Shown here piece after piece: positions 34,409-41,342 of a stretch of DNA of 46,345 nt; the stretch's first letter is position 1, and each line of letters begins with the position of its first letter. Under the pieces are notes generated by a model that was given only the letters and a program-made list of their open reading frames with translations, had not been told where the DNA came from and ran no database searches. Source of the DNA: Actinobacteria bacterium Ga0077560 (GTDB taxonomy: Bacteria; Actinomycetota; Thermoleophilia; Miltoncostaeales; Miltoncostaeaceae); the NCBI GenBank assembly GCA_001464275.1, contig LNFL01000128.1:1-46345 (forward strand). Reading direction: 5' to 3'. Position numbers and translations under genes: made by a program.

Positions 34409-34867
34409 ATGAACCTGCTCCTCACACACCTTCCCCATCTGGCGCTCGCCGTCCTCACGGCCGTGCTCTTCGTGTGGATGGAACGCTCCGACCGGCATGC
34501 GCAGGCCGCGCCCGCCGGGGGGGAGGTGGAGGGGCAGGAGAGCGGTCCCCGCGGCGGGACCGTGCTGGGGCTCCTCATCGGCGTGAGCCTGTCGATGTCG
34601 GTGCTGGGCCTCGTCCTGCTGGACCTGCGCAACGACCCCCCGGGTGGGAGCCTGGTCCTGACCTACCTCCTGGCCGGCGTGGCCGCCGCGGCCTGGGCCG
34701 CGTGGTCCACCCCGCGGCGCCTCCCGGTGCCCGTCCGCGAACGGCTCGGCGCGCCGGGCCGGTTCATGGTGGGCGGCGTCATCGGGCTCGTGCTCCTCTG
34801 GGGCATCGTGTTCGGCGGCCTGATGCTCGCGCAGGGCGTCGTGCTGCCCTCCGCCGGCCTGGCCTGA
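34409..34867 (+). CDS. membrane protein of unknown function in the oxidase operon
   Basis: A 152-residue protein starting 8 bases after the subunit I stop. Four transmembrane helices are predicted: residues about 5-24, 50-72, 80-97 and about 118-142. They are separated by short charged loops, including W-M-E-R-S-D-R-H-A-Q. There are no cysteines and only two histidines, so it is unlikely to bind a metal. The position and spacing suggest an accessory or assembly subunit of the B-type oxidase. I do not recognise the family. A compact hairpin (34882-34898) ends the operon. Confidence 0.7.
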   Translation: MNLLLTHLPHLALAVLTAVLFVWMERSDRHAQAAPAGGEVEGQESGPRGGTVLGLLIGVSLSMSVLGLVLLDLRNDPPGGSLVLTYLLAGVAAAAWAAWSTPRRLPVPVRERLGAPGRFMVGGVIGLVLLWGIVFGGLMLAQGVVLPSAGLA

Positions 34868-34881
34868 CCGGCGGCGCACCC

Positions 34882-34898
34882 GGGGCGGTTGCCGCCCC
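34882..34898 (+). terminator. oxidase operon terminator hairpin
   Basis: Arms GGGGCGG (34882-34888) and CCGCCCC (34892-34898) with a TTG loop, 15 bases after the stop. It overlaps the -35 box of the next gene. Confidence 0.5.
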
Positions 34899-34918
34899 CT
34901 GAGCGCCGGGCGTAGGTT
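34889..34918 (+). promoter_or_regulatory. promoter of the secreted protein gene at 34954
   Basis: TTGCCG (34889-34894), an 18-nt spacer and TAGGTT (34913-34918) reproduce the -10 and spacer of the LacI operon promoter. The predicted start is near 34925. The following ATG at 34954 has no convincing Shine-Dalgarno sequence. Confidence 0.55.
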
Positions 34919-34953
34919 CGACCCGCGCCCACGGACCGGGCGTCCCCACGCCC

Positions 34954-36192
34954 ATGGCCATCATCGCCAGCGCCCTCGCGCTCGCGCTCGCCGGATCGAC
35001 GGCGGCCGGAGCCGACACCCTCGCCATCAGCCCGCCCGGACGGGAGCACGACCAGTTCTCGCTGGACGTGTCCGCCGCCCCCGGTGGCGCGGCGGTGGCC
35101 GGGTGGACCTCCGGCGGCGCTCGGCCCCAGGCGCAGGCCGCCCAGCGCCCGTCCGCCGCGGCGCGGTTCTCGGCGCCGGTGACCCTGGGCCCCGGACGCA
35201 TGCAGCGCGTCGCGGTGGCGTCCGACGGCCGATGGGCGGCCGCCGTCTGGCTCGACGGCGGCCGCCCGCGCACGGCCCGCCGCGACGCGACCGGCGTCTG
35301 GCGGAACGACCGCCTGCCGGATCGCCTCCCGGGCGGCGGGATCCGCGTGGCAGGCCTCACGGCACTCCCGGGCGGCCGCGCCGTGCTGGCCCTGGAGGCC
35401 CGGACGCCCGAGGAATGGACGGTCACGGTGCTGCGGCGCGGGTCCGACGGGCGCTGGCGGCGTGCCGGCCGGGACCTCACGGTGTCCGACAGCGCATCCG
35501 GGCGGGCCGCCGTGGACGGCGCGGGACGCGTGACCGCCGCCTGGCTCGCGACCCTGCGCGGCAAACCGGCCGCCGCCGTCCTGGTGGCCGACATGGGCGG
35601 CGGTGGCGGCCCCTGGTCGGCGGGCACGGTCGTCGCGACCGCGGGAGGACGTGAGCTGTTCGCCGAGCCGGTCCTGTCGGTCGACGCGCGGGGCGGCCAG
35701 GCGGTGCTGATCGGGGCGCTCGACGACGCCGGCGCGCCGGCCGGCGGCCGCGTGGCCGTTCGTCCGGCCACGGGCGGCGCGTGGCGGCTGTCCGCGCCGA
35801 CCCGTTCGGCGTCGATCGCGATGGCCCCCTCGGGGGTGGTGTGGGGTTCCTGGCTCGCCGGGTCGGGGTCGCGCCGTCAGCCGGTGGTGTCGCGGCTGCG
35901 GGGGACCTCGTGGGGCGCCCCCGATCCCGCCGGCCCGTCGGGCCCCGTGGTGGGCGGGCCGGCGACCGCCGCCGACGCGGCCGGGCGGCCCGTGGTGTGG
36001 TGGCTCGTCGACGGCGGGCCGCGCCGCGACCGCTGGCGCGCCTCGTGGCGCGGCCCGCGCACCTGGAGCCGACCCGCGGAGCTGGGGCGCACCAACGGCG
36101 CGCTCGCGGTCAGCACCGGCGGGCCGAGGGGACTCGCGATCTGGGTGACCGCCGGCGCGCGGGGCCGCGTGACCGCCGCCCCGCTGCGGTAG
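34954..36192 (+). CDS. secreted, repeat-containing (probable beta-propeller) protein
   Basis: A 412-residue protein with a signal peptide (M-A-I-I-A-S-A-L-A-L-A-L-A-G) cleaved near A-A-G-A-D. The mature chain repeats a pattern of about 50-60 residues: an A-V-A-x-W or V-W-L-D-G strand, a charged turn rich in Arg, then W-R or W-S before the next repeat. Examples are D-G-R-W-A-A-A-V-W-L-D-G-G, V-T-A-A-W-L-A and V-V-W-W-L-V-D-G-G. This resembles sialidase- or WD-like propellers common in secreted proteins of Thermoleophilia. No catalytic residues can be assigned. It is convergent with a 61-residue protein gene. Confidence 0.7.
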   Translation: MAIIASALALALAGSTAAGADTLAISPPGREHDQFSLDVSAAPGGAAVAGWTSGGARPQAQAAQRPSAAARFSAPVTLGPGRMQRVAVASDGRWAAAVWLDGGRPRTARRDATGVWRNDRLPDRLPGGGIRVAGLTALPGGRAVLALEARTPEEWTVTVLRRGSDGRWRRAGRDLTVSDSASGRAAVDGAGRVTAAWLATLRGKPAAAVLVADMGGGGGPWSAGTVVATAGGRELFAEPVLSVDARGGQAVLIGALDDAGAPAGGRVAVRPATGGAWRLSAPTRSASIAMAPSGVVWGSWLAGSGSRRQPVVSRLRGTSWGAPDPAGPSGPVVGGPATAADAAGRPVVWWLVDGGPRRDRWRASWRGPRTWSRPAELGRTNGALAVSTGGPRGLAIWVTAGARGRVTAAPLR

Positions 36193-36198
36193 CCCGCG

Positions 36199-36384
36199 TC
36201 AGTCCAGGTACACCGAGACCACGTGGGCGGGGTTGAGGAAGCGCGTGCCCTCGGGCCCGGTGACCACGTAGTAGGTCCGGTCGGGCCCCCAGCTCACCCG
36301 CACGTCGTCACTCACCAGGATGTCCTCGCCCAGCGAGGTCACCAGCCGGCGCACCCGCCCCATCATGTCGTTGTGGATCTTCAT
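36199..36384 (-). CDS. 61-residue cytosolic protein of unknown function
   Basis: The ATG at 36384 is preceded by GGAAGGCGG. The product starts M-K-I-H-N-D-M-M-G-R-V-R-R-L and consists of one predicted helix (about 6-18) followed by four short beta strands: E-D-I-L-V-S-D, V-R-V-S-W, T-Y-Y-V-V-T and H-V-V-S-V-Y-L-D. A compact beta-sheet fold fits this pattern. No signal or transmembrane segment is present and there are no cysteines. The balanced composition argues that it is a real gene and not an artefact of GC-rich sequence. I recognise no family. Confidence 0.6.
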   Translation of the reverse strand: MKIHNDMMGRVRRLVTSLGEDILVSDDVRVSWGPDRTYYVVTGPEGTRFLNPAHVVSVYLD

Positions 36385-36499
36385 GGGAACCGCCTTCCTG
36401 CGGGATCCGTCCCGCGGTGGGTGCCGGGCGGTGTCACCGACGGTCCGGCGACGACGACACCTCCCGGCATCCATCCATCGGCCGCCGGGGCCCGGGGGA

Positions 36500-36844
36500 T
36501 CACGGGCCGGATTCGTCCGATGATGAAATGCCCAGGCTCCGGTGCAGCCGCTCGGCGAAGCGGATGCCGTCGGTGACCGCCGCGAGGGCCTCGGCCGGCG
36601 TGCGGCGCGCCGCGGCCGTCCATCCCCGCAGCCACCGCGCCGCCATCTCCGGGTCGGCGGCGGCACCGCCCACGCGGGCGGCGTACACGTAGGTGACCGC
36701 CATCTCGGCGCTCGCCGGGCCGTCCGCGGCATCGGCGATGCGGGCGGGCAGCTCGGCCGGCGGGGCCTCGATGCCCAGGCCGCGGGCGGCGTCGCGCAGC
36801 GCGGTGAGCGCCGCGCGGTGGATGGCCGCCGGGTCAGCGGCCAT
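36500..36844 (-). CDS. small helical protein of unknown function
   Basis: A 114-residue, Ala-rich, almost entirely helical cytosolic protein (M-A-A-D-P-A-A-I-H-R-A-A-L-T-A-L-R). A recognisable feature is the block A-A-D-P-E-M-A-A-R-W-L-R-G-W. Its ATG overlaps the end of the RibD-C gene by 11 bp, so it is the last gene of an overlapping minus-strand cluster. A GCGGGA/TCCCGC hairpin at 36400-36415 could end the transcript. No family was recognised. Confidence 0.6.
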   Translation of the reverse strand: MAADPAAIHRAALTALRDAARGLGIEAPPAELPARIADAADGPASAEMAVTYVYAARVGGAAADPEMAARWLRGWTAAARRTPAEALAAVTDGIRFAERLHRSLGISSSDESGP

Positions 36845-37574
36845 GGCGCACCAGGTACCGCAGGAAGAGCATCCCGTCCTCCTCCGCCGCCCCCGCGAGA
36901 TCCAGCGGCGCCGGGGGGTCCAGCGCCGGGCCGCGCAGCACGCGGGCGGCGTCGCCGCCCACCAGCTGCGGTGAGACCGTCAGGAACAGCTCGTCGAGGC
37001 ACCCGGCGGCGGCGAGCTGGGCGATGAGCCCCGGGCCGCCCTCGCACAGCACCACGGCGACGTCCAGCAGGCGCAGCGCGGCCGGCAGGTCCACGTCCCC
37101 GTCGCCCGCGGTCACGAGCCGCCCCGCGCGCGCCGCGCGCGCCAGCCGGGCCGGTTCCGCGTCGGCCGGCGCCATCACGACCGTGGGCGCCTCGGCATCG
37201 GTGAACAAGGGCGCCTCCCAGTCCAGGTCGACGCTGCGGGTGACCACCACCACCGGCGGCACCGCGGCCTGGCCACGGGCCGCGCGGGCGGCCCGGACCT
37301 CCGGCGCCGGCCGGGCCGGGCCGTACCGGTCGGCGCGCACCGTGCCGGCCGCCGCCATCACCGCATCCGCGAGGGCGCGCAGCTGGTGGAAGACGCGCCG
37401 GTCCGCGGGGGCCGAGAGGCCGCGGGACTCCCCGTCGACGGCCGTCGCCCCGTCCACGCTGGCCACCATGTTCGCCAGCACCCACGGTCGCCCGCCCACG
37501 GGACCGCGCGAGGCGGCCGCGAACGCCGCGGTGGGATCGGTTTCACCGGGCGCGCCGCCCAGCAGCAGGCGCAT
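36834..37574 (-). CDS. RibD C-terminal-type (pyrimidine) reductase family protein
   Basis: A 246-residue protein corresponding to the RibD-C/dihydrofolate-reductase-like fold alone, without the N-terminal deaminase domain of RibD. Markers are the first strand V-L-A-N-M-V-A-S-V-D-G-A-T-A, then D-A-V-M-A-A-A-G-T-V-R-A-D-R-Y-G-P, and the NADPH-loop strand V-V-L-C-E-G-G-P-G-L-I-A-Q-L. In riboflavin synthesis this fold reduces the ribosyl side chain, but stand-alone copies often act on other substrates and no rib genes are near. Its ATG overlaps the stop of the preceding small membrane protein (TGATG), and its own end overlaps the next gene. Confidence 0.88.
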   Translation of the reverse strand: MRLLLGGAPGETDPTAAFAAASRGPVGGRPWVLANMVASVDGATAVDGESRGLSAPADRRVFHQLRALADAVMAAAGTVRADRYGPARPAPEVRAARAARGQAAVPPVVVVTRSVDLDWEAPLFTDAEAPTVVMAPADAEPARLARAARAGRLVTAGDGDVDLPAALRLLDVAVVLCEGGPGLIAQLAAAGCLDELFLTVSPQLVGGDAARVLRGPALDPPAPLDLAGAAEEDGMLFLRYLVRHGR

Positions 37575-37783
37575 CAGCGCACCGCGCGCGGGCCGATGCG
37601 GTTCAGGATCACCGCGAGCACCGCGCCGGCGGCGGCGCCGGCGGCGCTCCACAGCACGTCGCCCGTGGCGACCTGCCCGATGGTGCCCAGCACCAGCCCG
37701 GCCGTCGTCCAGATGCCCACGCGCGCCATCCGCCGCGCGGCGAGCCCGCGCGGGGACGGGCCGTCAGTCGGCGTGCGGGCCAT
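37574..37783 (-). CDS. small two-helix membrane protein
   Basis: About 69 residues from the ATG at 37783; an ATG at 37732 giving 52 residues is an alternative. It has two hydrophobic helices, V-G-I-W-T-T-A-G-L-V-L-G-T-I-G-Q and A-A-G-A-A-A-G-A-V-L-A-V-I-L. It overlaps the LOG-family gene by 20 bp upstream and the RibD-C gene by 1 bp downstream, so it is translated as part of that cluster. Function unknown. Confidence 0.6.
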   Translation of the reverse strand: MARTPTDGPSPRGLAARRMARVGIWTTAGLVLGTIGQVATGDVLWSAAGAAAGAVLAVILNRIGPRAVR

Positions 37784-38540
37784 CGGGCCGCGCCTCCCGG
37801 GCGAACACCTCGCAGATCTCCTCCGCCGAGTCACAGATCGTGAGGAGGTCCAGGTCGGCCTCGCCGATCATCCCCTCCGCCACCAGCCGGGTGCGCATCC
37901 AGTCCACCAGCCCGCCCCAGAACTCGGACCCGAACAGCACGAGCGGGAAGCGGGTGGTCTTGCCGGTCTGGATGAGGGTGAGCGCCTCGAAGAGCTCGTC
38001 GGCGGTCCCGAACCCGCCGGGGAACACGACAAACCCCTCGGAGTACTTCACGAACATCGTCTTGCGCACGAAGAAGTAGCGGAAGTCGATGCGCAGGTTC
38101 ACGAACTCGTTTCCGCGCTGCTCGTGGGGGAGTTCGATGTTGCAGCCGATCGACAGCCCGCCCGCCTCGTGCGCGCCGCGGTTGGCGGCCTCCATGATCC
38201 CGGGCCCGCCACCGGTGATCACGCCGAAGCCGCGCTCGACGAGCCCGCGCCCCACCTCCACCGCGGCGTCGTAGTAGGGGGTGCCGGGCTTCACGCGCGC
38301 GGATCCGAAGACCGTCACGCACGGCCCCACGCGGGCGAGCGCATCGAAGCCGTCCACGAACTCGCCCAGGATGCGCAGCGCCCGCCACGGGTCCGTGTGC
38401 ACGAAGCTCGCGTCGCGCTCGCGCCGCAGCAGGCCGTGGTCGGCCTGGGTCATGTGCTCCACGGCCCGGCCGCTCATGGCGAGCCGGCCGCGCCGGATCT
38501 TTCGCCCATTGTCGCCGTCGCGTGCGGGGGTGTCGGCCAT
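37764..38540 (-). CDS. LOG-family (TIGR00730) Rossmann-fold protein
   Basis: A 258-residue protein. The family motifs are intact: G-G-G-P-G-I-M-E-A-A-N-R-G-A and the nucleotide-binding F-P-G-G-F-G-T-A-D-E-L-F-E, with the earlier F-G-S-A-R-V strand. Members of the LONELY GUY group hydrolyse nucleoside 5'-monophosphates at the N-glycosidic bond, releasing cytokinin-type bases or AMP-derived products. This copy has a longer N-terminal extension (about 60 residues) than plant LOG. ATG codons are adjacent at 38543 and 38540; the second has better spacing from GGAGGGA and is chosen. It heads a four-gene overlapping cluster. Confidence 0.9.
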   Translation of the reverse strand: MADTPARDGDNGRKIRRGRLAMSGRAVEHMTQADHGLLRRERDASFVHTDPWRALRILGEFVDGFDALARVGPCVTVFGSARVKPGTPYYDAAVEVGRGLVERGFGVITGGGPGIMEAANRGAHEAGGLSIGCNIELPHEQRGNEFVNLRIDFRYFFVRKTMFVKYSEGFVVFPGGFGTADELFEALTLIQTGKTTRFPLVLFGSEFWGGLVDWMRTRLVAEGMIGEADLDLLTICDSAEEICEVFAREARPDGPHAD

Positions 38541-38627
38541 CATTCCCTCCAGGTGGTGCGGCGCGCGCCGCCGGTCGGTCACGGAAGTCCAGCAGACCGC
38601 GCGCGGAACGGGAACCGGGGTGCCAGG

Positions 38628-39101
38628 ATGCCGGACGTGCGGGTGGGCGTGTTTCCCAGGGACGAGCAGTTCATGCGCCTGGCGTTGCGGGAGGCCGCGG
38701 CGGCCGGCGAGCACGGGGACGTGCCCATCGGCGCCGTGGTGGTGCGCGACGGCGAGGTGGTGGGCACCGGGCACAACGAGCGCGAGCTGCGGGGCGACCC
38801 CACGGCCCACGCCGAGGTGCTGGCGCTGCGGGCCGCGGCTCTCACGCTCGGCGGCTGGCGCCTGGTGGGCACCGTCCTCTACGTCACGCTGGAGCCGTGC
38901 CCCATGTGCGCAGGCGCCATCCAGCAGGCCCGCGTGGCGCGCGTGGTCTACGGCGCGCCCGACCAGAAGGTGGGCGCCGCGGGCAGCGTGATCAACACGC
39001 TGCAGGACGCCCGGCTCATCCACCGGGTGGAGGTGCAGGGCGGCGTGCTGGCGGCCGAATCGTTGGAGGTGATGCGCCGATTCTTCGACGAACGACGGTG
39101 A
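38628..39101 (+). CDS. tadA: tRNA-specific adenosine deaminase
   Basis: A 157-residue cytidine-deaminase-fold enzyme. The zinc site is H-A-E (in T-A-H-A-E-V, Glu being the proton shuttle) and P-C-P-M-C. The conserved V-P-I-G-A-V-V-V-R-D-G and Y-G-A-x-D-x-K-x-G-A-A-G-S segments place it with TadA, which converts A34 to inosine in tRNA-Arg(ACG). The ATG at 38628 gives about 10 residues before the conserved E-Q-F-M-R-L-A-L-R-E-A. It is divergent from the LOG gene with an 87-bp gap. Confidence 0.93.
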   Translation: MPDVRVGVFPRDEQFMRLALREAAAAGEHGDVPIGAVVVRDGEVVGTGHNERELRGDPTAHAEVLALRAAALTLGGWRLVGTVLYVTLEPCPMCAGAIQQARVARVVYGAPDQKVGAAGSVINTLQDARLIHRVEVQGGVLAAESLEVMRRFFDERR

Positions 39102-39184
39102 AACCGGAACACCCGGGTGACACGGACCGCCGGGGGACCGATGGTAGTGTCGCCACTCGCTCACGAACCCGAGGGAGACGAAAC

Positions 39185-40342
39185 GTGCCCCATCGCCTCA
39201 CCCTGAGCGCGCTCGCCGCTGCGGCAGCGCTGGCTGTGATCCCGGCCTCCGGAATCGGCGCAATCGCCGTGGCCTCCACCGCCCTCGCCGACATCCCCGC
39301 CCGGCTGGACCTGGCCAAGGCCACCGGCACCCGCGTGGCCCGCGTCGACCTGTTCTGGAACGAGATCGCCCCGACCCAGCCGGCGACCCCGGCCGATCCG
39401 AACGACCCCGCGTACGACTGGCGGGCTTCGGACGCCAAGATCCAGGGATACCTGGACCGCGGCATCACCGTGCTCATCTCGGTGTACAGCTCCCCCACGT
39501 GGGCCACCGGCGGGCTGAAGGAGCCGACCCAGTACAACCCGTACGCCCCCGCGCCCGGCACCTACGGGCCCTTCATGGAGGCGGTCGCCAAGCGGTACAG
39601 CGGCACGTTCACCCCGCCCGGCCGCGCCACGCCGCTGGGCCGCGTGCGGCTCATCGAGGTGTGGAACGAACCGGGCATCAAGCAGTTCTTCCGCACCGCG
39701 AACGGGTCCTCGCAGATCCCGGCGTACCTGCGCCTGCTGCGGGAGGCCTACCCGGCGGTCAAGCGCGGCAACAAGAACTCCATCGTCATCGCCGGCGTCG
39801 CGTCGCCGCGGTCGAGCGACGGCGACGGCAACATCGGCTCACGGACGTGGCTGCGCCGTATCGCCGCATCGCCGCTGTCGATCAAGTTCGACGCGTACTC
39901 GCAGCACATCTACCCGGCCGCGCCGCCACTCTCGAGCACGCGCGCGTTCCCGAGCTGGAACAGCATCAACGAGATCTTCGCCACGCTGGACGCCCGGCGG
40001 GCCCGCGAGATCCGCGCCGCCCGCGGTGCCGCGCGCCGCGCGCTCATCCGCAAGCCCAAGATGAAGCTGTACATCACCGAGGCCGGGTACACGACCAAGT
40101 CCACGACCTTCCGCACGGTGCGGGTCACCGAAGCCCAGCAGGCCCTCTACGTGCGGCAGATGTTCAACCACCCGCAGATCAAGCGGAACAAGCGGGTCCC
40201 GGCGATCTTCTACTTCAACTTCCAGGACAACCCGGACTGGCCCGGCGGGCTCCTCCGTGAGGACCTGTCGCAGAAGCCCGCCTACTCGGTGTTCACGTCG
40301 CTCACCCCGCTGGGCGCGCTCACCCCGGACCTGCGCCCCTAA
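39185..40342 (+). CDS. secreted clan GH-A glycoside hydrolase, paralogue 1
   Basis: A 385-residue exported TIM-barrel protein starting at a GTG behind GAGGGAG. The signal peptide is cleaved near residues 25-35. The two catalytic glutamates are Glu162 in E-V-W-N-E-P-G (acid/base) and Glu299 in Y-I-T-E-A-G-Y (nucleophile), spaced as in GH5/GH39/GH51 families. Other conserved strands are R-V-D-L-F-W-N-E-I-A-P, S-Q-H-I-Y-P and the end block F-Q-D-N-P-D-W-P-G-G-L. A beta-glycosidase on external polysaccharide or glycoside is the likely role, with family and substrate undetermined. Its paralogue is at 44885-46066. Confidence 0.85.
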   Translation: MPHRLTLSALAAAAALAVIPASGIGAIAVASTALADIPARLDLAKATGTRVARVDLFWNEIAPTQPATPADPNDPAYDWRASDAKIQGYLDRGITVLISVYSSPTWATGGLKEPTQYNPYAPAPGTYGPFMEAVAKRYSGTFTPPGRATPLGRVRLIEVWNEPGIKQFFRTANGSSQIPAYLRLLREAYPAVKRGNKNSIVIAGVASPRSSDGDGNIGSRTWLRRIAASPLSIKFDAYSQHIYPAAPPLSSTRAFPSWNSINEIFATLDARRAREIRAARGAARRALIRKPKMKLYITEAGYTTKSTTFRTVRVTEAQQALYVRQMFNHPQIKRNKRVPAIFYFNFQDNPDWPGGLLREDLSQKPAYSVFTSLTPLGALTPDLRP

Positions 40343-40345
40343 GGG

Positions 40346-41311
40346 TCAGATCCAGCCCCTCCGGCGGAAGAGCGCCAGGAGGCCCACCACCGTCGCGGCC
40401 TGGAGCCCCACCCCCAGCAGGAGGAAGGGGCCCAGGCCGCCGACGTGGTCCACCAGCCAGCCGAAGTTCTGACCGAAGAACCCGGTGATGAAGGTGAGTG
40501 GCAGGAACACCGTGGCGATGGCGGTGAGCTGCTTCATCACCTGGTTGAGGCGGTTGGACACGCCGGCCAGATGCACCTCGGTCGCGCCGTTGAGCAGGTC
40601 GCGGTAGACGTCGGTGAGCTCCTCGATGCGCACCGTGTGGTCGTAGACGTCCCGCAGGTAGTGCTCCGACTCGGGACCGGCCCCCGGCAACGGGAGGATG
40701 CGGCCCGCGATGCGCGCCAGCAGGTCCCGTTGCGGTCCCGCGACACGCCCCAGGGCCACCAGCCGCCGCTTGACGGCGAAGATCTCGTGCTGAACGTCCG
40801 CGGCGCCCTCGTCCAGGCGTTCGTCGATCGCCGAGATCCGCTCGTCGATGTGCGACAGCGCGGGGAAGAAGCTGTCGACGATCGTGTCGAGCACCGCGTG
40901 CAGCAGCATCACCGGTGAGTCGGGCGCCCGTCCGCGCCGGGCGAAGCGGTCCCGCAGCGACTCGAGCGGCGCGCCGCCGTCCCGGTGGATGGTGACCAGC
41001 CACCGCTCCGAGAGCAGGCAGTGGACCTCCGCCAGGCCCTCACCCGCGGCGTCGCAGGCGAACGCCACGACGAATACGTAGGTGTCGTACTCCTCCGCCT
41101 TCGGGCGCTGCCCGAACTTGCTGATGTCCTCGATGACCAGGGGATGGATACCGAAGTCCTCGCTCAGCAGCCGCAACGAGTCCTCACCGGGGTCCGGGAG
41201 GTCGAGCCAGAAGAAGCCGCCCTCCCCGAGCAGCTCGCGCACGCGCGCCGGGTCGGCGGGGGCCGTAATCCCCGCCGGGCAGGTCACGAGCTGGCCGCGT
41301 GCGCCGGACAT
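40346..41311 (-). CDS. corA: CorA-family Mg2+/Co2+ transporter with GQN in place of GMN
   Basis: A 321-residue protein. The soluble N-terminal domain shows F-F-W-L-D-L, H-P-L-V-I-E-D-I and Y-V-F-V-V-A-F. The long stalk helix precedes two C-terminal transmembrane helices (about 262-281 and about 296-315). The pore signature, normally G-M-N, reads F-F-G-Q-N-F-G. The Asn that sits in the selectivity ring is kept but Met is replaced by Gln. Such variants occur among distant family members and may alter ion choice. The C-terminus F-R-R-R-G-W-I is normal. It lies 31 bp downstream of the pentapeptide gene on the same strand and may be co-transcribed. Confidence 0.9.
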   Translation of the reverse strand: MSGARGQLVTCPAGITAPADPARVRELLGEGGFFWLDLPDPGEDSLRLLSEDFGIHPLVIEDISKFGQRPKAEEYDTYVFVVAFACDAAGEGLAEVHCLLSERWLVTIHRDGGAPLESLRDRFARRGRAPDSPVMLLHAVLDTIVDSFFPALSHIDERISAIDERLDEGAADVQHEIFAVKRRLVALGRVAGPQRDLLARIAGRILPLPGAGPESEHYLRDVYDHTVRIEELTDVYRDLLNGATEVHLAGVSNRLNQVMKQLTAIATVFLPLTFITGFFGQNFGWLVDHVGGLGPFLLLGVGLQAATVVGLLALFRRRGWI

Positions 41312-41342
41312 CCGGTCCAGGCTACTCCCGCCCGCCGATGCC

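Noticed and set aside
36385-37485. Extension of the 61-residue protein into a 428-codon frame
   Set aside because: The upstream part overlaps the helical and RibD-C genes in a different frame and is Gly/Arg-rich without motifs. The ATG at 36384 has its own ribosome site.
39117-39150. Promoter GTGACA / TAGTGT upstream of glycosidase paralogue 1
   Set aside because: The spacer is 22 nt, too long for a normal sigma-70 promoter. Only the -10-like box is plausible.
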